From Streptomyces sp. ATexAB-D23 (lineage in GTDB: Bacteria; Actinomycetota; Actinomycetes; Streptomycetales; Streptomycetaceae), in contig NZ_KB892002.1 of NCBI RefSeq assembly GCF_000373645.1, forward strand, positions 310,001-374,000: DNA of 64,000 bases. The letters run 5' to 3'. Positions 61,678 through 64,000 of this stretch are shown here, in pieces. Position 1 is the first letter of the stretch; each line of letters opens with the position of its first letter. Both the position numbers and the translations under genes were made by a program. The notes under the pieces were generated by a model that was not told the DNA's origin, did no database searches, and worked only from the letters and a program-made list of their open reading frames with translations.

Positions 61678-63264
61678 TCACTCCCACTCGATCGTCCCCG
61701 GCGGCTTGCTCGTCACGTCGAGCACCACGCGGTTGACGTCGGCGACCTCGTTGGTGATGCGGGTGGAGATCTTGGCGAGGGTCTCGTACGGCAGCCGCGA
61801 CCAGTCGGCGGTCATGGCGTCCTCGGAGGAGACCGGGCGCAGCACGATCGGGTGGCCGTAGGTGCGGCCGTCGCCCTGGACGCCGACGCTGCGGACGTCC
61901 GCGAGCAGGACCACCGGGCACTGCCAGATGTCGCGGTCCAGGCCGGCGGCGGTCAGCTCCTCGCGGGCGATGGCGTCGGCCTCGCGCAGCAGGTCGAGCC
62001 GCTCCTTGGTGACGTCGCCGACGATGCGGATGCCGAGGCCGGGGCCGGGGAAGGGCTGGCGCTGGACGATCTCGTCGGGCAGGCCGAGCTCCTGGCCGAC
62101 CATCCGGACCTCGTCCTTGAACAGCTGGCGCAGCGGCTCCACGAGCTCGAACTCGATGTCGTCGGGAAGCCCGCCCACGTTGTGGTGGGACTTGATGTTG
62201 GCGGTGCCGGTGCCGCCGCCGGACTCCACGACGTCCGGGTAGAGCGTGCCCTGCACGAGGAAGGCGACCTCGGGGCCGTCCTCCTGGAGGATCTCCAGCT
62301 GGGCCTGCTCGAAGACACGGATGAACTCGCGGCCGATGATCTTCCGCTTCTGCTCCGGGTCGGACACGCCGGCCAGGGCGTCGAGGAAGCGCTTCTCCGC
62401 GTCCACGACCTTCAGCTTCGCGCCGGTCGCGGCGACGAAGTCCTTCTCGACCTGCTCGGTCTCGCCCTTGCGCATCAGACCGTGGTCGACGTAGACGCAG
62501 GTGAGCTGGGAGCCGATGGCCTTCTGCACGAGCGCCGCGGCGACCGCCGAGTCGACGCCGCCGGAGAGGCCGCAGATGGCGCGCTTGTCGCCGACCTGGG
62601 CGCGGATCGCGGCGATCTGCTCCTCGACGACGTTGGTGGTCGTCCAGTTCGGCTCGATGCCGGCGCCCCGGTAGAGGAAGTGCTCCAGGACCTGCTGGCC
62701 GTGGGTGGAGTGCAGGACCTCCGGGTGGTACTGGACGCCGTAGAGCTTCTTCTCGTCGTTCTCGAAGGCGGCGACCGGGACGACGTCGGTGGACGCGGTG
62801 ACGGTGAAGCCCTCGGGGGCGGCGGAGCAGGCGTCGCCGTGCGACATCCACACCGGCTGCTCGGCGGGGGTGCCCTCGAAGAGGGTGGAGCCGGTCTTGG
62901 AGACGGTCAGCGCGGTGCGGCCGTACTCGCGGGCGCCGTTGTCGTCGACGGTGCCGCCGAGCGTGGTCGCCATCAGCTGGAAGCCGTAGCACATGCCGAA
63001 GACGGGGACCCCGGCCTCGAACAGCGCGCGGTCGAGCGAGGGCGCGCCCTCGGCGTACACCGAGGAGGGCCCGCCGGACAGGATGATCGCCCGGGGGTTC
63101 TTGGCCAGCATCTCGGCCACCGGCATCGTGGACGGCACGATCTCGCTGTAGACCCGGGCCTCACGGACGCGTCGGGCGATGAGCTGGGCGTACTGCGCGC
63201 CGAAGTCGACAACGAGAACCACGTCGGTGGTGGTGTCGGGGGCGGCGGGGGGTGCTGCTGGCAC
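61678..63264 (-). CDS. guaA: GMP synthase (glutamine-hydrolysing)
   Basis: 528 residues from GTG at 63264 with GGAAGG 7 nt upstream. N-terminal class I amidotransferase with Cys in [16 protein letters not shown] and His/Glu in HPEVLHS; ATP pyrophosphatase with [14 protein letters not shown] (P-loop) and the C-terminal dimer domain with [20 protein letters not shown] and [10 protein letters not shown]. It converts XMP to GMP. Together with purN/purH/folD it places purine synthesis in this window. Divergent from the chorismate mutase leader. Confidence 0.97.
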   Translation of the reverse strand: MPAAPPAAPDTTTDVVLVVDFGAQYAQLIARRVREARVYSEIVPSTMPVAEMLAKNPRAIILSGGPSSVYAEGAPSLDRALFEAGVPVFGMCYGFQLMATTLGGTVDDNGAREYGRTALTVSKTGSTLFEGTPAEQPVWMSHGDACSAAPEGFTVTASTDVVPVAAFENDEKKLYGVQYHPEVLHSTHGQQVLEHFLYRGAGIEPNWTTTNVVEEQIAAIRAQVGDKRAICGLSGGVDSAVAAALVQKAIGSQLTCVYVDHGLMRKGETEQVEKDFVAATGAKLKVVDAEKRFLDALAGVSDPEQKRKIIGREFIRVFEQAQLEILQEDGPEVAFLVQGTLYPDVVESGGGTGTANIKSHHNVGGLPDDIEFELVEPLRQLFKDEVRMVGQELGLPDEIVQRQPFPGPGLGIRIVGDVTKERLDLLREADAIAREELTAAGLDRDIWQCPVVLLADVRSVGVQGDGRTYGHPIVLRPVSSEDAMTADWSRLPYETLAKISTRITNEVADVNRVVLDVTSKPPGTIEWE

Positions 63265-63434
63265 GGGGCGGCCTTCCGGCGGTGGAGAGGGGTCGGTCCT
63301 CCCAATTCTACCGGCGGCCGGGAGCGTCCCTCGCCGGACGGAGGGCGTCCTGCGTCTCACCATCCGGCCGGACGGGGCCCGCCCCCGCGTCTCACCATCC
63401 GGGCCCGGTACCGGCCGGCGCGGGCGGCGGGCCA

Positions 63435-63444
63435 TACTGTCCCC
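63435..63444 (+). promoter_or_regulatory. candidate promoter of the chorismate mutase leader
   Basis: TACTGT (63435-63440) is followed by CCCC and ATG; predicted transcription start is at or near the leader-peptide ATG, so the leader would be translated leaderlessly. A -35 is not obvious. Confidence 0.4.
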
Positions 63445-63516
63445 ATGCGTCAGCACACGACCTTCGTCTTTACCTATGGCATCCGGCCCGCCGGCTGCCA
63501 TGGTCGTGCTGCTTGA
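63445..63516 (+). CDS. Phe/Tyr leader peptide of the chorismate mutase gene
   Basis: A 23-codon open frame (ATG at 63445, TGA at 63514-63516) upstream of the chorismate mutase gene. Codons 7-11 encode F-V-F-T-Y, the aromatic end products of the pathway. The coding part from 63476 to 63501 also folds (ATGGCA with TGCCAT, CCGGC with GCCGG), and a GC-rich hairpin follows at 63541-63566. This is the arrangement of an attenuated biosynthetic gene. No expression evidence. Confidence 0.8.
   Translation: MRQHTTFVFTYGIRPAGCHGRAA
63476..63501 (+). promoter_or_regulatory. pause-type hairpin in the leader
   Basis: ATGGCA (63476-63481) pairs with TGCCAT (63496-63501); inside, CCGGC (63483-63487) pairs with GCCGG (63490-63494). 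It begins at the Tyr codon of the leader peptide, where a stalled ribosome would prevent its formation. Confidence 0.6.
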
Positions 63517-63540
63517 GCAACTGACAAGCAACGTTCCAGG

Positions 63541-63566
63541 CGCCCCGGGCCGACAGGCCCGGGGCG
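63541..63566 (+). terminator. attenuator terminator before the chorismate mutase gene
   Basis: CGCCCCGGGCC (63541-63551) pairs with GGCCCGGGGCG (63556-63566), loop GACA, followed by TTCTGG. It lies between the leader peptide and the chorismate mutase ORF. Confidence 0.85.
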
Positions 63567-63626
63567 TTCTGGCGTTCCGGGCCCGACGGCCCCGGGGAGC
63601 CGCACCGCACTCACCGGGAGACCCGC

Positions 63627-63926
63627 ATGAGCAGCAGCACCGCCACCTCCGCCACCGAGGCGACCGGCGCCCGCACCGACGAGGCCGCGTCCCTGATCGG
63701 CGACGCCCGCACCCGTATCGACGCCCTGGACGACCGGATCATCGGGCTCGTCCAGGAACGGATGGCCGTGTCCTCGGTGATCCAGCAGGCCCGGATGACC
63801 TCGGGCGGCCGCCGGGTCAACCTGTCCCGGGAGATGGAGATCCTGGCCCGCTACCGGGACGCGCTGGGCAAGCCGGGCACCTCGCTGGCGATGACGCTGC
63901 TGGAGCTGTGCCGGGGCCGGGTCTGA
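63627..63926 (+). CDS. chorismate mutase (AroQ type)
   Basis: 99 residues, typical of monofunctional AroQ mutases of actinobacteria (AroQ-delta-like). [59 protein letters not shown] contains the helical active-site Arg/Asp/Glu residues; in the literature this short form is activated by DAHP synthase. It converts chorismate to prephenate for Phe and Tyr. Start ATG at 63627 with GGGAG upstream. Controlled, by sequence, through the leader/attenuator upstream. Confidence 0.92.
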   Translation: MSSSTATSATEATGARTDEAASLIGDARTRIDALDDRIIGLVQERMAVSSVIQQARMTSGGRRVNLSREMEILARYRDALGKPGTSLAMTLLELCRGRV

Positions 63927-64000
63927 GCGGACGCGCTCGGGGGGCTGTAGGGGCGTATCCCAGTTCGGGCGGAGTCTCACCCGTACGGCGCGTGACCGGG

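Noticed and set aside
58309..63516. A 1735-codon open frame on the + strand opposite the DoxX to guaA genes
   Set aside because: It is antisense to several well-supported genes (58540-59853, aldolase, methyltransferase, guaA); in GC-rich DNA the reverse frame of real genes lacks stops. Composition (His/Val/Arg/Gly-rich) is that of a shadow.

Overview
The window is high-GC DNA with the third-position G/C bias, GTG/TTG starts, dense convergent/divergent gene pairs and protein families of a Streptomyces chromosome. The gene set (sdhB, D-Ala-D-Ala carboxypeptidase, dprE1/dprE2, trpS, rocD, mdh, folD, purN/purH, sucC/sucD, icmB, pcrA, two NlpC/P60 proteins, guaA, chorismate mutase) is the conserved central-metabolism core expected of that genus. 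I see no tRNA or rRNA gene, prophage, insertion sequence or CRISPR array.

Layout. 1-13.1 kb: sdhB tail, two uncharacterised proteins, a MarR regulator divergent from an MFS exporter, a TetR regulator, a family 5 solute-binding protein, a metallophosphoesterase, a D,D-carboxypeptidase, a YihY/BrkB membrane protein, the DprE1/DprE2 epimerase pair and a 2'-5' RNA ligase-like protein. 13.2-17.0 kb: trpS, then a tight four-gene operon read leftwards: two WXG-like proteins, the second carrying a lysozyme/transglycosylase-like region, followed by two tandemly duplicated lipoproteins. I read this as a candidate secreted cell-wall toxin with its immunity proteins, and it is the most novel-looking system here. 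17.3-36 kb: rocD, a MocR regulator divergent from an AhpD-like gene, a phosphoenolpyruvate mutase-like gene, mdh, an XRE/DUF2690 protein, DUF3017-folD, an RDD protein, purN-purH, a PerM-like protein divergent from an HTH/sigma-like membrane protein, and sucC-sucD.

36-44.1 kb: a divergent five-gene cluster, MoxR ATPase-DUF5682-VWA on one side and SWIM zinc finger-DUF5691 on the other, sharing an intergenic perfect inverted repeat. It resembles MoxR/VWA-centred NTP-dependent systems. 44.3-54.2 kb: icmB, a lipase with a repeat-built N-terminus, an M23 peptidase, pcrA, an NlpC/P60 hydrolase under a c-di-AMP (ydaO) riboswitch, a second NlpC/P60 paralogue without that riboswitch, and an acetyltransferase. 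54.2-64 kb: a PspC-histidine kinase/response regulator pair divergent from a PspC/adhesin-like protein across a repeat-rich promoter region, a DoxX protein, a class II aldolase, a methyltransferase, guaA, and chorismate mutase preceded by a Phe/Tyr leader peptide and an attenuator-type hairpin.

Functional themes are cell-wall remodelling (D,D-carboxypeptidase, M23, two NlpC/P60, WXG-lysozyme-like protein, DprE pair), the TCA cycle (sdhB, mdh, sucCD), purine/folate synthesis (folD, purN, purH, guaA), and several genes whose -10 box lies about 7 nt before the start codon, suggesting leaderless mRNAs. Start sites were chosen by Shine-Dalgarno position, paralogue comparison and overlap; all family assignments are from motif reading, without database searches.
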